From the NCBI GenBank assembly GCA_016197405.1, contig JACPVR010000013.1, positions 1-64,000 of the forward strand: a stretch of 64,000 nucleotides of DNA. The letters are read 5' to 3'. This DNA comes from Mycobacterium sp. (GTDB lineage Bacteria > Actinomycetota > Actinomycetes > Mycobacteriales > Mycobacteriaceae). The notes beneath the pieces are model-generated. The model worked only from the letters and a program-made list of their open reading frames with translations, did not search any database and had not been told where the DNA came from. Below are positions 32,343 to 42,100 of the stretch, in pieces. The position numbers and the translations under genes are program-made. Numbering within the stretch: position 1 is the stretch's first letter; the number at the start of each line of letters is the position of its first letter.

Positions 32343-35240
32343 ATGCTTGCCATCCTGCTGGCCCACGCGGTCGCCACCGCGCTGGCGCCATTGCTGGTGC
32401 ACAGATGGGGCCGGCGGGCCTTCTATCCGCTGGCATTGGTACCGCTGCTCTCGCTGAGCTGGGTCGCCACCCATTGGCCCGCGGATCTGCCGGCCGGAGT
32501 CTCGGCCTACACCGTCCGCATCGACTGGGTGCCCGAGCTGTCGATGGACATCGACCTGCGCTTCGACGCGCTGGCCGCCATCATGAGCGTGCTGGTCCTG
32601 GCGATAGGCGCCCTGGTCCTTTTCTATTGCGCCGCCTACTTCCACCACCACGACGGTCACACCGAGAAACGGCTACCCAGTTTCGCCGCCGAACTGGTCG
32701 CGTTCTCCGGCGCCATGTTCGGCCTGGTCGCCAGCGACAACATGCTGTTGCTCTACGTGTTCTGGGAACTGACCTCGGTGTTGTCGTTCCTGCTCGTCGG
32801 CCACTATGCCGAGCGCGCCACCTCCAGGCGCGCCGCCACCCAAGCCCTCATGGTCACCACTGCCGGCGGGCTGGCCATGCTCGTCGGCATCGTCATCCTC
32901 GGGCAGTCCGCGGGCACCTACCTGCTGTCCGAACTGGTGGCGCGCCCGCCGGCAGGCACCGCCATCAGCGTCGCGCTGGTGCTCGTGCTGATCGGCGCGC
33001 TGAGCAAATCCGCGATCGTGCCCATGCACTTCTGGCTGCCCGGAGCGATGGCCGCACCCACCCCGGTCAGCGCCTACCTGCACGCGGCGGCCATGGTCAA
33101 AGCCGGTGTCTACCTGGTGGCCCGGCTGACACCGGGATTCGCCGACGCTCCTCCGTGGCGACCGGTCATCGTGGTCCTCGGGCTGGCCACCATGCTGTTG
33201 GCGGGCTGGCGGGCGGTACGCGAGTACGACCTCAAACTCATCCTGGCCTTCGGCACCGTCAGCCAGCTGGGGCTGATAACCCTGCTGGTCGGCTCCGGCG
33301 GCGGCGATCTCATGCTGGCCGGACTGACCATGCTGTGCGCGCACGCGATGTTCAAGGCCGCGCTTTTCATGGTGGTCGGCATCATCGACCACGCCACCGG
33401 CACGCGCGACATCCGCCGACTGGCCTGGCTCGGCAACCGGCTACCGGTCCTTTTCGTCATCGCGGCGCTGGCCACCGCGAGTATGGCCGCGCTGCCACCG
33501 TTCCTGGGCTTCGTCGCCAAGGAAGCCGATTTCGAGACGTTGCTGCACAGCGCGTCGCTGGGCGCCTGGGCGCCCGCGGTGCTGGCCGCCGTCGTCTTCG
33601 GCTCGGTGTTCACCACCATCTACAGCCTGCGTTTCCTCTGGGGAGCCTTCGCACGCAAAGGTTTACGCGGGCCGAGCACCCGGGTCGCCGAATCGCACAA
33701 GCCGACATCGGCGTTCCTGTTCGCACCCGGTGTGCTGGCCGTCGCGGGACTGGTGTTCGGCCTGAAGCCTGGGCTGCTCGAAGACATCCTCGACCCCTAC
33801 GCGGACTCGGTGCCCGGTGGCTCCGACTACCACCTGGCGCTCTGGCACGGCCTCAACCTGCCGTTGCTGTTGTCGGTGCTGGTGCTGGTCGCGGGCACCG
33901 CATCGTTCATCGCGCGGTCCCGGCTGCCCCGGGCGCGCGGTGGCTGGCTTCCGCTGGGCAACGCCGACCGGATCTACGACGCCACCCTGCGCGGCCTGGA
34001 GTTCGTGGCCTTCAAGGTGACCGGCGCGACCCAGCGCGGCTCACTGCCCGCGACGCAGACGGTGATCCTGCTGACCCTGGTGGTGCTGCCCGTGACGGTG
34101 CTCGTCCTGGGTTCGCGCGACCAGCCCGACCTGCAGTTGTGGGAGGGTCCGCTGCAACCCGTCGTCGCGGTGCTGATGGTGGCCGGCGCACTCGGCGCCA
34201 CCGTGCTGCGCAACCGGCTGGCCGCGGTCCTGCTGGTCGGTGTCACCGGTTACGGCTGCGGTGCGATCTTCGCGCTGCACGGCGCACCCGACCTGGCGCT
34301 GACGCAGTTCCTGGTGGAGACCCTGATGCTGGTCATCTTCGTGCTGGTGCTGCGCACCCTGCCCGCCGAGGCGGACCGGGAGAACATGCGTCTGCGACGG
34401 TTGCCGCGCGCACTGCTGGCCCTGGCGGTGGGTGCCACCGTGACCGGGGTCGCCGCATTCGCGATGGCCGCACGCACCGGCACCCCGATCTCGGCGCTGC
34501 TGCCCGACGCCGCCTACTACCGCGGGCACGGCTCCAACACCGTCAACGTCATCCTCGTCGACATCCGCGCCTGGGACACCCTCGGCGAGATCTCGGTGCT
34601 GCTGGTCGCCGCGACCGGTGTCGCCTCGCTGGTTTTCCGGCACCGCCGGTTCGGCGCCGCACCGCGCGTCCCGCAGGCCGCCGGCCAGCCCGATATCGGG
34701 CCGATCAGCACCAGCGGCCAGTACAGCCCGGCCGTCGGCGATATCACCTGGCTGCGCGGCAGCGAGTACCGCGATCCGCGCTACCGGTCGCTGGTGCTCG
34801 AAGTCGCGACCCGGATCATCTTCCCGCTCATCATGGTGCTGTCGGCGTACTTCTTCTTCACCGGCCACAACACCCCCGGCGGCGGTTTCGCCGGGGGCCT
34901 GACCGCCGGATTGGCTTTGGTGCTGCGCTATCTGGCGGGCGGACGCTACGAGCTCGGTGAGACCCTTCCGCTGGATGCCGGCAAGATCCTCGGCGCCGGG
35001 CTGGGCCTGTCCGCGGGCACCGCGGTCGCCTCCCTGTTCCTGGGCGCGCCGGCGTTGTCCTCGGCGGTGATCTCGTTCGACGTGCCGGTGCTCGGCGACA
35101 TCAAGTTCGTCACGGCACTGTTCTTCGACCTCGGCGTCTATCTCATCGTGGTGGGTCTGGTGCTCGATGTGCTGCGCAGCCTCGGGGCACGTGTCGACGA
35201 AGAGATGATCGCCGCCGACGACCGGGCGGTGTCCCGATGA
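32343..35240 (+). CDS. mrpA: Mrp Na+/H+ antiporter, subunits A and B fused
   Basis: A 965-residue membrane protein, first gene of a complete mrp operon. Residues 1-~500 are the NuoL/MrpA-like proton channel: WELTSVLSFLLVGHY with the conserved Glu, and LSKSAIVPMHFWLPGAM with the Lys. A MrpA-specific middle domain near residues 600-720 (GCGAIFALHGAPDLALTQFLVET) follows. Residues ~810-965 are an MnhB/MrpB domain (IIFPLIMVLSAYFFFTGHN, PGGGFAGGL). No separate mrpB exists, so subunit B is carried by the fusion. The complex exchanges cytoplasmic Na+ for H+ and supports alkaline and salt tolerance. The stop overlaps mrpC. Confidence 0.95.
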   Translation: MLAILLAHAVATALAPLLVHRWGRRAFYPLALVPLLSLSWVATHWPADLPAGVSAYTVRIDWVPELSMDIDLRFDALAAIMSVLVLAIGALVLFYCAAYFHHHDGHTEKRLPSFAAELVAFSGAMFGLVASDNMLLLYVFWELTSVLSFLLVGHYAERATSRRAATQALMVTTAGGLAMLVGIVILGQSAGTYLLSELVARPPAGTAISVALVLVLIGALSKSAIVPMHFWLPGAMAAPTPVSAYLHAAAMVKAGVYLVARLTPGFADAPPWRPVIVVLGLATMLLAGWRAVREYDLKLILAFGTVSQLGLITLLVGSGGGDLMLAGLTMLCAHAMFKAALFMVVGIIDHATGTRDIRRLAWLGNRLPVLFVIAALATASMAALPPFLGFVAKEADFETLLHSASLGAWAPAVLAAVVFGSVFTTIYSLRFLWGAFARKGLRGPSTRVAESHKPTSAFLFAPGVLAVAGLVFGLKPGLLEDILDPYADSVPGGSDYHLALWHGLNLPLLLSVLVLVAGTASFIARSRLPRARGGWLPLGNADRIYDATLRGLEFVAFKVTGATQRGSLPATQTVILLTLVVLPVTVLVLGSRDQPDLQLWEGPLQPVVAVLMVAGALGATVLRNRLAAVLLVGVTGYGCGAIFALHGAPDLALTQFLVETLMLVIFVLVLRTLPAEADRENMRLRRLPRALLALAVGATVTGVAAFAMAARTGTPISALLPDAAYYRGHGSNTVNVILVDIRAWDTLGEISVLLVAATGVASLVFRHRRFGAAPRVPQAAGQPDIGPISTSGQYSPAVGDITWLRGSEYRDPRYRSLVLEVATRIIFPLIMVLSAYFFFTGHNTPGGGFAGGLTAGLALVLRYLAGGRYELGETLPLDAGKILGAGLGLSAGTAVASLFLGAPALSSAVISFDVPVLGDIKFVTALFFDLGVYLIVVGLVLDVLRSLGARVDEEMIAADDRAVSR

Positions 35241-35704
35241 CCGTCTACGTGATACCGCTGATCCTGATCGGGGCGCTCACCAGCTGCGGTGTCTACCTGC
35301 TGCTGGAGCGCAACCTCACCCGGATGTTGCTGGGCCTGTTGATAATCGGCAACGCCATCAATCTGCTGATCCTCAGCGTCGGTGGACCGTCGGGCAATCC
35401 GCCGGTGCGCGGGCGCACCAGCGCGGGCCAGACCGCGACGGCCGACCCCCTGGCCCAGGCCATGATCCTGACGGCGATCGTCATCAGCATGGGCCTGGCG
35501 GCGTTCGTCCTCGCACTGACCTACCGGTCCTACCGGCTGACCACCGCCGAGGACGTCGAGAACGACGAAGAGGACCTGCGGGTGGCCGAGATCGCCGAGA
35601 CCGCAGCGCGCGACGCCACCGACGATGTCGAGCCCGCAACACATCCCGACACCGACGAACCCGACGAACTCGACGCCCTGCCCGGCCGGGAGGGATCCCG
35701 ATGA
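35237..35704 (+). CDS. mrpC: Mrp Na+/H+ antiporter subunit C
   Basis: A 155-residue NuoK-like subunit with three hydrophobic segments (about residues 2-20, 28-48 and 70-92; LLGLLIIGNAINLLIL and MILTAIVISMGLAAFVLAL) and an acidic C-terminal tail longer than in Bacillus MrpC. Start and stop overlap mrpA and mrpD by four bases (ATGA), showing tight coupling. Confidence 0.95.
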   Translation: MTVYVIPLILIGALTSCGVYLLLERNLTRMLLGLLIIGNAINLLILSVGGPSGNPPVRGRTSAGQTATADPLAQAMILTAIVISMGLAAFVLALTYRSYRLTTAEDVENDEEDLRVAEIAETAARDATDDVEPATHPDTDEPDELDALPGREGSR

Positions 35705-37320
35705 CCGCCGCATACCTGGGCCAGGTGCTGACACCGCTGCCGGTTCTCATCCCGATGATCGCCGCCGCGATGACGTTGATCGCGGGCCGGCGGCCGCGGC
35801 TGCAACGCGTCATCACGCTGTGCGCGCTGACGGCGGTCACCCTGGTCTGTGCCGTGTTGGTCTACCTGACCGATCACCGCGGGACGATAGCGCTGCAGGT
35901 GGGCGGCTGGGGTGAGAGCGAGCCCGGAATGGGGCCGCTGGGAATCACATTGGTGGTGGACCGGCTCTCGGCGCTGATGCTCGTGGTGTCCTCGATAGTG
36001 CTGCTGACCGTGGTCTGTTACGCGATCGGCCAGGGTATCCGCGACGGTGACGAACGCCAGCCGGTGTCGATATTCCTGCCGACCTACCTGGTGCTGTCCG
36101 CCGGGGTGTGCAACGCGTTCCTGGCCGGCGACCTGTTCAACCTGTTCGTCGGGTTCGAGGTGTTGTTGTCGGCGAGCTTCGTGCTGCTGACCATCGGCTC
36201 CAGCAAGGAACGGGTGCGCGCGGGCATCTCCTACGTGATGGTCTCGATGGTGTCGTCGCTGATCTTCCTGTTCGGGCTGGCACTGGTCTACGCCGCGACC
36301 GGGACGCTGAACATGGCCGAGCTCTCGGTGCGCCTCGACGATGTCAGCTCGGGTACCCGCAGCGCGCTCTTCGCGGTGCTGCTGGTCGCCTTCGGTATCA
36401 AGGCCGCGGTGTTCCCGCTGTCGACGTGGCTGCCGGACTCCTACCCCACCGCCCCGGCTCCGGTCACCGCGGTGTTCGCCGGCCTGCTGACCAAAGTCGG
36501 TGTCTACGCCATCATCCGGGCGCACACCCTGCTGTTCCCGCACGGCGGGATGGACCGGGTGCTGCTGGTCGCGGCCCTGCTGACGATGATCATCGGCATC
36601 CTGGGCGCCATCGCGCAGAGTGAGATCAAACGACTGCTGTCCTTCACTCTGGTCAGCCATATCGGGTACATGGTTTTCGGTGTCGCGCTGTCCAATCAGC
36701 TGGGGATGTCGGGCGCCATCTACTACGTGGTGCACCACATCATCGTGCAGACCACCCTGTTCCTGGTGGTCGGCCTGATCGAACGCCAGGCCGGCGCGTC
36801 GAGTTTGCGGCGGCTCGGCGGGCTCGCCGCGGCCAGCCCGATCCTGGCGTTCGTCTTCGTCGTTCCCGCCCTCAACCTCGGTGGTATACCGCCGTTCTCA
36901 GGTTTCATCGGCAAGGTCGCGCTGTTGGAGGCCGGCGGGCAGGACGGTTCGGTGCTGGCCTGGATCCTGGTGGCCGGGTCGGTCGTCACCAGCCTGCTGA
37001 CGTTGTATGCCGTGGTGCGGGTGTGGACCAAGGCGTTCTGGCGGTCCCGAGCCGACGCACCCGAGGGGGAACTGGGAGCGGCCGCGCCGCTGGCACTGTT
37101 GGCCGGCACCCCGAACTCGCGCAGTGTCGACTTCGCCGACCGCGACGATGTCGGGCGCATCCCGGTCGGGATGCTGGTGCCGACGATGGCCCTGATCGGC
37201 GTCGGGTTGGTGTTGACCGTTGCCGCGGGGCCGATATTCGCCTACGCCGACCGGGCTGCCGTCGAGGTCCTCAACCGCGGGGAGTACATCTCGACGGTGC
37301 TGGGGGGTGATCCCCGGTGA
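35701..37320 (+). CDS. mrpD: Mrp Na+/H+ antiporter subunit D
   Basis: A 539-residue NuoM/N-like proton-translocating subunit with ~14 TM segments. Functional residues lie in LFNLFVGFEVLLSASFVLLT (conserved Glu) and FGIKAAVFPLSTWLPDSYP (conserved Lys). Overlaps mrpC at ATGA and mrpE at GTGA. Works with MrpA in the antiporter membrane arm. Confidence 0.95.
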   Translation: MTAAYLGQVLTPLPVLIPMIAAAMTLIAGRRPRLQRVITLCALTAVTLVCAVLVYLTDHRGTIALQVGGWGESEPGMGPLGITLVVDRLSALMLVVSSIVLLTVVCYAIGQGIRDGDERQPVSIFLPTYLVLSAGVCNAFLAGDLFNLFVGFEVLLSASFVLLTIGSSKERVRAGISYVMVSMVSSLIFLFGLALVYAATGTLNMAELSVRLDDVSSGTRSALFAVLLVAFGIKAAVFPLSTWLPDSYPTAPAPVTAVFAGLLTKVGVYAIIRAHTLLFPHGGMDRVLLVAALLTMIIGILGAIAQSEIKRLLSFTLVSHIGYMVFGVALSNQLGMSGAIYYVVHHIIVQTTLFLVVGLIERQAGASSLRRLGGLAAASPILAFVFVVPALNLGGIPPFSGFIGKVALLEAGGQDGSVLAWILVAGSVVTSLLTLYAVVRVWTKAFWRSRADAPEGELGAAAPLALLAGTPNSRSVDFADRDDVGRIPVGMLVPTMALIGVGLVLTVAAGPIFAYADRAAVEVLNRGEYISTVLGGDPR

Positions 37321-37907
37321 AGCAGAACATGGGTCTGGGCAACGGCATAACGCTGCGACGGCTGTCGCTGCGCATCTGGACGCTGGTCTGGCTGACGGGC
37401 GTCTGGGTGTTGTTGTGGGGCAGTTTCTCGGCGGCCAATGTCATCGGCGGGCTTGCGGTGGCACTGCTGGTCACCGTGTTGCTGCCGTTGCCGCCGGTGC
37501 CGGTCGAGGGCCGCGTGCACCCGCTGTCGCTGCTGCGACTGATCCTGCTCGTCGCCGGTTACCTGTTGTGGTCGAGTACCCAGATCGCCTGGTTGGCGAT
37601 CCGGCCCGGTCCCCCACCGCTGGCCGCGGTGCTGCGTGCGCATCTCAACATCAAGTCCGACCTGGTGTTGGCGCTAGCCGTCAACATCATCAATCTGATT
37701 CCCGGCACCATCGTGCTGGAGATCGATCAGGTGCGCAGGTTGATCTACGTGCACGTCATCGACGCAAGTTCGGACAAGGCCGTCGGCCAGTTCTACCGCC
37801 AGATCGGCCAGGTGGAGCGACTGCTGGTGGCGGCGTTCGAGCGCGAAAGCGAATGGCGTGCGGCCGCAACCGAAGACACGCCGGCACCGAAAGCGGATCG
37901 CGCATGA
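37317..37907 (+). CDS. mrpE: Mrp Na+/H+ antiporter subunit E
   Basis: A 196-residue MnhE-type subunit with two or three N-terminal hydrophobic segments (LTGVWVLLWGSFSAANVIGG, LLRLILLVAGYLLW) and the family block SDLVLALAVNIINLIPGTIV, then a soluble C-terminal part. GTG start overlaps the mrpD stop. Confidence 0.93.
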   Translation: MKQNMGLGNGITLRRLSLRIWTLVWLTGVWVLLWGSFSAANVIGGLAVALLVTVLLPLPPVPVEGRVHPLSLLRLILLVAGYLLWSSTQIAWLAIRPGPPPLAAVLRAHLNIKSDLVLALAVNIINLIPGTIVLEIDQVRRLIYVHVIDASSDKAVGQFYRQIGQVERLLVAAFERESEWRAAATEDTPAPKADRA

Positions 37908-38185
37908 ATACCGTATGGATCATCGCCGCGATCATGCTGAGCGCGGCCGCCATGACCACGATGTTCCGGCTGCTGGCCGGCCCGAGCACGCTGGACCGGC
38001 TCGTCGCACTGGACACCCTGATCGCCGTCACCATGTGCGGTATCGGCACCTGGGCCGCGTTCAGCCTGGACACCACCGTCACCTACAGCCTGGCGGCGCT
38101 AGCGTTGATCAGCTTCGTCGGGTCGGTGAGCATCGCGCGTTTCCGCGTCCGCGATGACACCCGGGACAAGGAGGAGACGGCATGA
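37904..38185 (+). CDS. mrpF: Mrp Na+/H+ antiporter subunit F
   Basis: A 93-residue MnhF-type subunit with three TM segments and the family core LAGPSTLDRLVALDTLIAVT. ATG 37904 overlaps the mrpE stop by four bases, so this start is taken over the longer frame to 37220. Confidence 0.93.
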   Translation: MNTVWIIAAIMLSAAAMTTMFRLLAGPSTLDRLVALDTLIAVTMCGIGTWAAFSLDTTVTYSLAALALISFVGSVSIARFRVRDDTRDKEETA

Positions 38186-38517
38186 CCGCCGCCGAACTGG
38201 CCGATATCGTCTGCGCCGTATTGATTCTCGGCGGGTCCGCGCTCGCGCTCACCGCCGCGATCGGCGTCGTCCGCTTTCCCGACACCCTGACCCGCATGCA
38301 CGCCGCCACCAAACCTCAGGTGCTCGGACTGTTGCTGGTGCTCATCGGCGCGGCGATCCGGCTGCGCGGCAACATCGACGTCGGCATGATCATCCTGACC
38401 GGGTTCTTCACGTTGATCACCGCACCCGTGGTGGCCCAGCGTGTCGGCCAGCTCGCCTACCGCGAACAGAACCTCAAGGACAATCTGACCGTCGACGAGC
38501 TGCGCGACTCGCACTAG
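38182..38517 (+). CDS. mrpG: Mrp Na+/H+ antiporter subunit G
   Basis: A 111-residue MnhG/PhaG-type subunit with three TM segments and the signature GVVRFPDTLTRMHAATKPQ. Last gene of the operon; ATGA overlap with mrpF. It ends 14 bases before the convergent BtpA-family gene. Confidence 0.93.
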   Translation: MTAAELADIVCAVLILGGSALALTAAIGVVRFPDTLTRMHAATKPQVLGLLLVLIGAAIRLRGNIDVGMIILTGFFTLITAPVVAQRVGQLAYREQNLKDNLTVDELRDSH

Positions 38518-38531
38518 CCGATGCTGCGATA

Positions 38532-39353
38532 TCAGCTCAGCTGTTCGCGGAATGCCTTGGCGGCCTGCATCAATTCCTCGACCCGCTTGCGGTCGGCCGG
38601 ATTCTCGAACACGCCGTCGGTCTTGAAGTAGGTGCCCACCACGGCACCGTCGGCGACGCTCAGCTGATCGGCGACGTTCTCGGCCCGCACACCGGTGTTG
38701 ACGAAAACCGGCACGGCACCGGCCGCGGACTTCACGACGCGCAGTGCCTCCATATCGGTCGGAGCGCCCGCGGTGGCACCCGAGACGCAGATCGCGTCGG
38801 GCAGCGTCGCGAACACCGTGGTGCGGGTTATCGAGGCCAGGTCGCGAGCGGCCAGGTAGGTGGCCGACTCCGGCACGATGTTGAAAAGCAGTTTCACACC
38901 GGCACCGCCCACCCGGGCACGGTGGCGGGCCACCTCACCGACATTGGTGTCCCACAGGCCGAAATCGCTGGCGTACACCCCGGTGAAGATCTCCCGGACG
39001 AACTTTGCGCCGGTGGCCACGGCCAGGTCGATCGAGGCGCGGCCGTCCCACAGCACGTTGACGCCGTAGGGCACCGAGAATTCCGGCAGCAGTTCGCCGA
39101 TGATCCGGGCCATCGAAATCGCAGTGATGGGTTCGGTTTTGGTCAGGTACGGCAGGCTGAACTCATTGCTGATCATCACGCCGTCCACGCCACCGGATTG
39201 CAGCGCGTCGAGCTCGGTGCGCGCCCGGTCGACAACTGCGGCGATCCCGCCCGCGGTGTCATAGCCGGGGTCTCCCGGCAGCGCGCTGAGGTGGAGCATG
39301 GCGATGACGGGCTTCCGTACTCCGAAAACGTCGTCGAGCCAGGTGGTGGTCAC
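38532..39353 (-). CDS. BtpA/SgcQ family protein
   Basis: A 273-residue TIM-barrel-like protein of the BtpA/SgcQ family: KPVIAMLHLSALPGDPGY, GGVDGVMISNEFSLPY, PYGVNVLWDGRASIDLAVA, FVREIFTGVYASDFG and GAVVGTYFKTDGVFENP. BtpA was linked to photosystem I assembly in cyanobacteria, while SgcQ lies in a sugar operon. Here it is the last gene of a DeoR-led carbohydrate ABC operon, so a sugar-phosphate lyase or isomerase role is more likely (inference). Confidence 0.9.
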   Translation of the reverse strand: MTTTWLDDVFGVRKPVIAMLHLSALPGDPGYDTAGGIAAVVDRARTELDALQSGGVDGVMISNEFSLPYLTKTEPITAISMARIIGELLPEFSVPYGVNVLWDGRASIDLAVATGAKFVREIFTGVYASDFGLWDTNVGEVARHRARVGGAGVKLLFNIVPESATYLAARDLASITRTTVFATLPDAICVSGATAGAPTDMEALRVVKSAAGAVPVFVNTGVRAENVADQLSVADGAVVGTYFKTDGVFENPADRKRVEELMQAAKAFREQLS

Positions 39354-39400
39354 GGTATGCCTTTCTGATATTCCAATACGAGCTTTACGGGATCGGACGG

Positions 39401-40171
39401 TCAGTCCATGTAGGCGCCGCCGTTGACGGCCAATGCTTCACCGGTGACGAAGCGGGCGTCTTCGGAGAGCAGGAAGGCCACCACCCGTGCGACATCGTCG
39501 GGCTGTTCCAGCCGGCCCAGCGGGGTGTCGTCGATCATCATCGAGCGCACGCCCTCGGGGGTGCTACCGCGCAGTTGCGCTTCCCACTCCAATTCCCTTG
39601 ACTGCATCGGCGTTTCGACATAGCCCGGGCATACGCAATTGACGGTGATCTGGTGCTCGCCGAGTTCGTAGGCCATCGCCTGGGTGAGGCCGACGACGCC
39701 GAACTTGGAGGCCACGTAGTCCGAGAGGTAGGGCACCCGACCCTGCTTGCCCGCCATCGAAGCGGTGTTGACGATGCTGCCGGAAACGCCGGTGCGCACC
39801 ATCGCGCGAGCGGCCGCCTGGCCACACACGAAGACTCCCTTGAGGTTGACCTCCATGGTCTGGTCGTAACGCGCTATCGGTGCCTCGAGAAACTTGTGCA
39901 TGAACGAGATTCCGGCATTGCTGACCCAGGCGTCGAGGCCGAATCTGGCGGCGATGTCGTCGGCGACGGCGGCGGCCGCCTCGGGATCACTGACGTCCAG
40001 TACCGACGACTCGTGCCCGGTATCCGGGTTCGGCAGGCCCGCCGCGACCGCTCGCGCGGCATCGGCGTCGATATCGGTGACGACGACGCGCCAGTCCCGC
40101 CCGGCGAGTGTGGTGGCGATGGCCCGCCCGATACCGGATCCCGCGCCGGTCACCACGACTGTCTTGGTCAT
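39401..40171 (-). CDS. SDR oxidoreductase, probable polyol dehydrogenase
   Basis: A 256-residue classical SDR with TGAGSGIGRAIA near residue 8, VSNAGISF near 85 and YVASK for the catalytic Tyr and Lys. It ends FVTGEALAVNGGAYMD, typical of sugar/polyol or 3-oxoacyl dehydrogenases. ATG 40171 follows GAGGAACAAC; an upstream extension of 27 residues has no family match. In an operon with an ABC importer and an FGGY kinase, NAD-dependent oxidation of an imported polyol is the likely role. Confidence 0.9.
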   Translation of the reverse strand: MTKTVVVTGAGSGIGRAIATTLAGRDWRVVVTDIDADAARAVAAGLPNPDTGHESSVLDVSDPEAAAAVADDIAARFGLDAWVSNAGISFMHKFLEAPIARYDQTMEVNLKGVFVCGQAAARAMVRTGVSGSIVNTASMAGKQGRVPYLSDYVASKFGVVGLTQAMAYELGEHQITVNCVCPGYVETPMQSRELEWEAQLRGSTPEGVRSMMIDDTPLGRLEQPDDVARVVAFLLSEDARFVTGEALAVNGGAYMD

Positions 40172-40193
40172 TTCTGTGTTGTTCCTCTTCTTC

Positions 40194-41261
40194 CTAACCG
40201 GTTGCGCCCGCGAGGCGCTGATGAGTCTTTGCGTCGAAGACGTGGGCCGCACCGGGCCGGACCGACAGCGCCACCGGGGCGCCCTCGGTGATACCGGTCA
40301 GCCGGGAGGTCTCCACCACGCTGGTCAGTTCGGTTCCTCGCGCCCAGATGGTCACGATCGCGCGCGGGCCCAGCAGTTCGATCAAGGTCACCCGGACGGC
40401 GTCGTCGTCGGCGGGCGTCAGCGCCAGATCATCGGGGCGCACGCCGAGCGTGACCGGCCCGGAGGCGCTGACACCGTCGACCGCGAGGGTGAATCCGTTT
40501 GCCCCGGTGAAGGTCCGGCCGGCGAAGTCACCGTCGAGCAGGTTCATCTTGGGGCTTCCTACGAAGGAGGCTACGAACGTGTCGGCCGGGGTGTTGTACA
40601 CCTCCAGCGGGGTGCCCTCCTGCGCGGTGCGTCCGTCGCGCATCACCACCATGCGATCCGACAGCGTCATCGCCTCTTCCTGGTCATGTGTGACGTAGAC
40701 CGAGGTGATGCCGAGCCTGCGCTGGATCTGTAGCAGCTCGGTCCGGGTCTCCACCCGCAGCTTGGCGTCCAGGTTCGACAGCGGCTCGTCGAACAGGAAC
40801 ACCGACGGTTCGCGGATGATGGCCCGGCCGATCGCGACCCGCTGCTGCTGGCCGCCGCTGAGGTCTTTGGGTTTGCGACCCGACAGTTTTCCCAGGCCCA
40901 GTGATTCGGCGACCTCGTCGGCGCGGCGGAGTGCCTCGGTACGCGGCGTCTTGGCGGCCCGCAGCGGGAAGGCGATGTTCTCTCGCACGCTCAGATGCGG
41001 ATAGAGCGCATAGTTCTGGAAGACCATGGCCACGTCACGGTCGCGCGGCTGTAGCGCGGTGACGTCGCGGTCACCGATCGTGATGGTGCCCGACGTGACC
41101 GATTCCAGTCCGGCGAGCATCCGCAGCGAGGTCGACTTGCCGCAGCCGGACGGGCCGACGAGCACCGTGAAGGAGCCGTCGGGCAATTCCAGGTTCAGGT
41201 CTTCGACGATCGACGTCGACCCGTAGGACTTGTTGACGCTGGAGAATCGGACTGTTGCCAT
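40194..41261 (-). CDS. Carbohydrate ABC transporter ATP-binding protein (UgpC/MalK type)
   Basis: A 355-residue ATPase with Walker A GPSGCGKST, Q-loop FQNYALYP, signature LSGGQQQRVAIGRA, Walker B FLFDEPLSNLDA and switch His in THDQEEAM, then a C-terminal TOBE/regulatory domain (residues ~240-355). Energises the two permeases encoded upstream in the operon. Confidence 0.95.
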   Translation of the reverse strand: MATVRFSSVNKSYGSTSIVEDLNLELPDGSFTVLVGPSGCGKSTSLRMLAGLESVTSGTITIGDRDVTALQPRDRDVAMVFQNYALYPHLSVRENIAFPLRAAKTPRTEALRRADEVAESLGLGKLSGRKPKDLSGGQQQRVAIGRAIIREPSVFLFDEPLSNLDAKLRVETRTELLQIQRRLGITSVYVTHDQEEAMTLSDRMVVMRDGRTAQEGTPLEVYNTPADTFVASFVGSPKMNLLDGDFAGRTFTGANGFTLAVDGVSASGPVTLGVRPDDLALTPADDDAVRVTLIELLGPRAIVTIWARGTELTSVVETSRLTGITEGAPVALSVRPGAAHVFDAKTHQRLAGATG

Positions 41262-41284
41262 GAGGCGTTGCTACCCAATCATTT

Positions 41285-42100
41285 CTAGAACTTGACCGCT
41301 CCACCGCTGATGCCCTGAACGAGCCTGCGCTGGATGAAGAAACTGGCGACGACGACAGGTACCACCGCGATGAGGATCGCCGCGCTCATGGAGCCGATCT
41401 GCACACCGCGGAAGGTGTTGAAACCGGCGATGGCGACCGGCAGGATCGCCGCCTTGCCCGGCGCCAGGATGAGGCCGTAGAACAGGTCGTTCCACGACAG
41501 GGTGAAACCGAAGATCGCCGCGGCGCCGATACCGGGGTACACCTGGGGCAGCACAACGATCCGGAAGGCCTGGAACCGGGTGAAACCGTCGACCTGGGCC
41601 TGCTCCTCCAGCGACCGCGGCACAGCCTCGAAGAATCCGATAAGAAACCATGTCACCACGGGCAGAACGAAACTCAGGTGCGCGAAGATGACGGGTACGA
41701 CGGTGTCGGTGAGGCGCAGGGAATACGCCATGGTGAGGAACGGGAACACCAGCACCGCGGGCGGCAGCACCTGGGCGGCGAGCATGCCGAACCGGGTCGC
41801 TGCCCCACCGGCCCGGAACCGGGCGATGGCGTAGGCGCCCATACTGCCGACCACCACGCTGATACCGACGGTGACCAGCGCGACCAGTGCGCTGCGACCC
41901 GCCGCGCCCAGGATGTCCGAGGACAACACGTTGCGCCAGCTGTCGAGTACCGGGGTGAAATGCAGCAGGAACGGATCATTGAGCTGCTGCGGGGTTTTCA
42001 CGCTGGCCAATGCCACCCACAGCAACGGGAACAGCACGGTGATCGCGGCAGCCCACAGCAGGGCCACCCGGCAGACGGTCAGCAGCACGGAGTTCTTCAC
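41285..42100 (-). CDS. Carbohydrate ABC transporter permease (MalG type)
   Basis: A 271-residue, six-TM inner-membrane permease with the EAA loop EEQAQVDGFTRFQAFRIVVLP near residues 180-200 that docks on the ATPase. ATG 42100 overlaps the stop of the first permease (ATGA). Confidence 0.94.
   Translation of the reverse strand: MKNSVLLTVCRVALLWAAAITVLFPLLWVALASVKTPQQLNDPFLLHFTPVLDSWRNVLSSDILGAAGRSALVALVTVGISVVVGSMGAYAIARFRAGGAATRFGMLAAQVLPPAVLVFPFLTMAYSLRLTDTVVPVIFAHLSFVLPVVTWFLIGFFEAVPRSLEEQAQVDGFTRFQAFRIVVLPQVYPGIGAAAIFGFTLSWNDLFYGLILAPGKAAILPVAIAGFNTFRGVQIGSMSAAILIAVVPVVVASFFIQRRLVQGISGGAVKF

Noticed and set aside
38154..39368. 404-residue plus-strand frame across mrpG and the BtpA-family gene
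   Set aside because: Shadow frame rich in Gly, His and Arg. It overlaps two real genes in other frames and has no motif.
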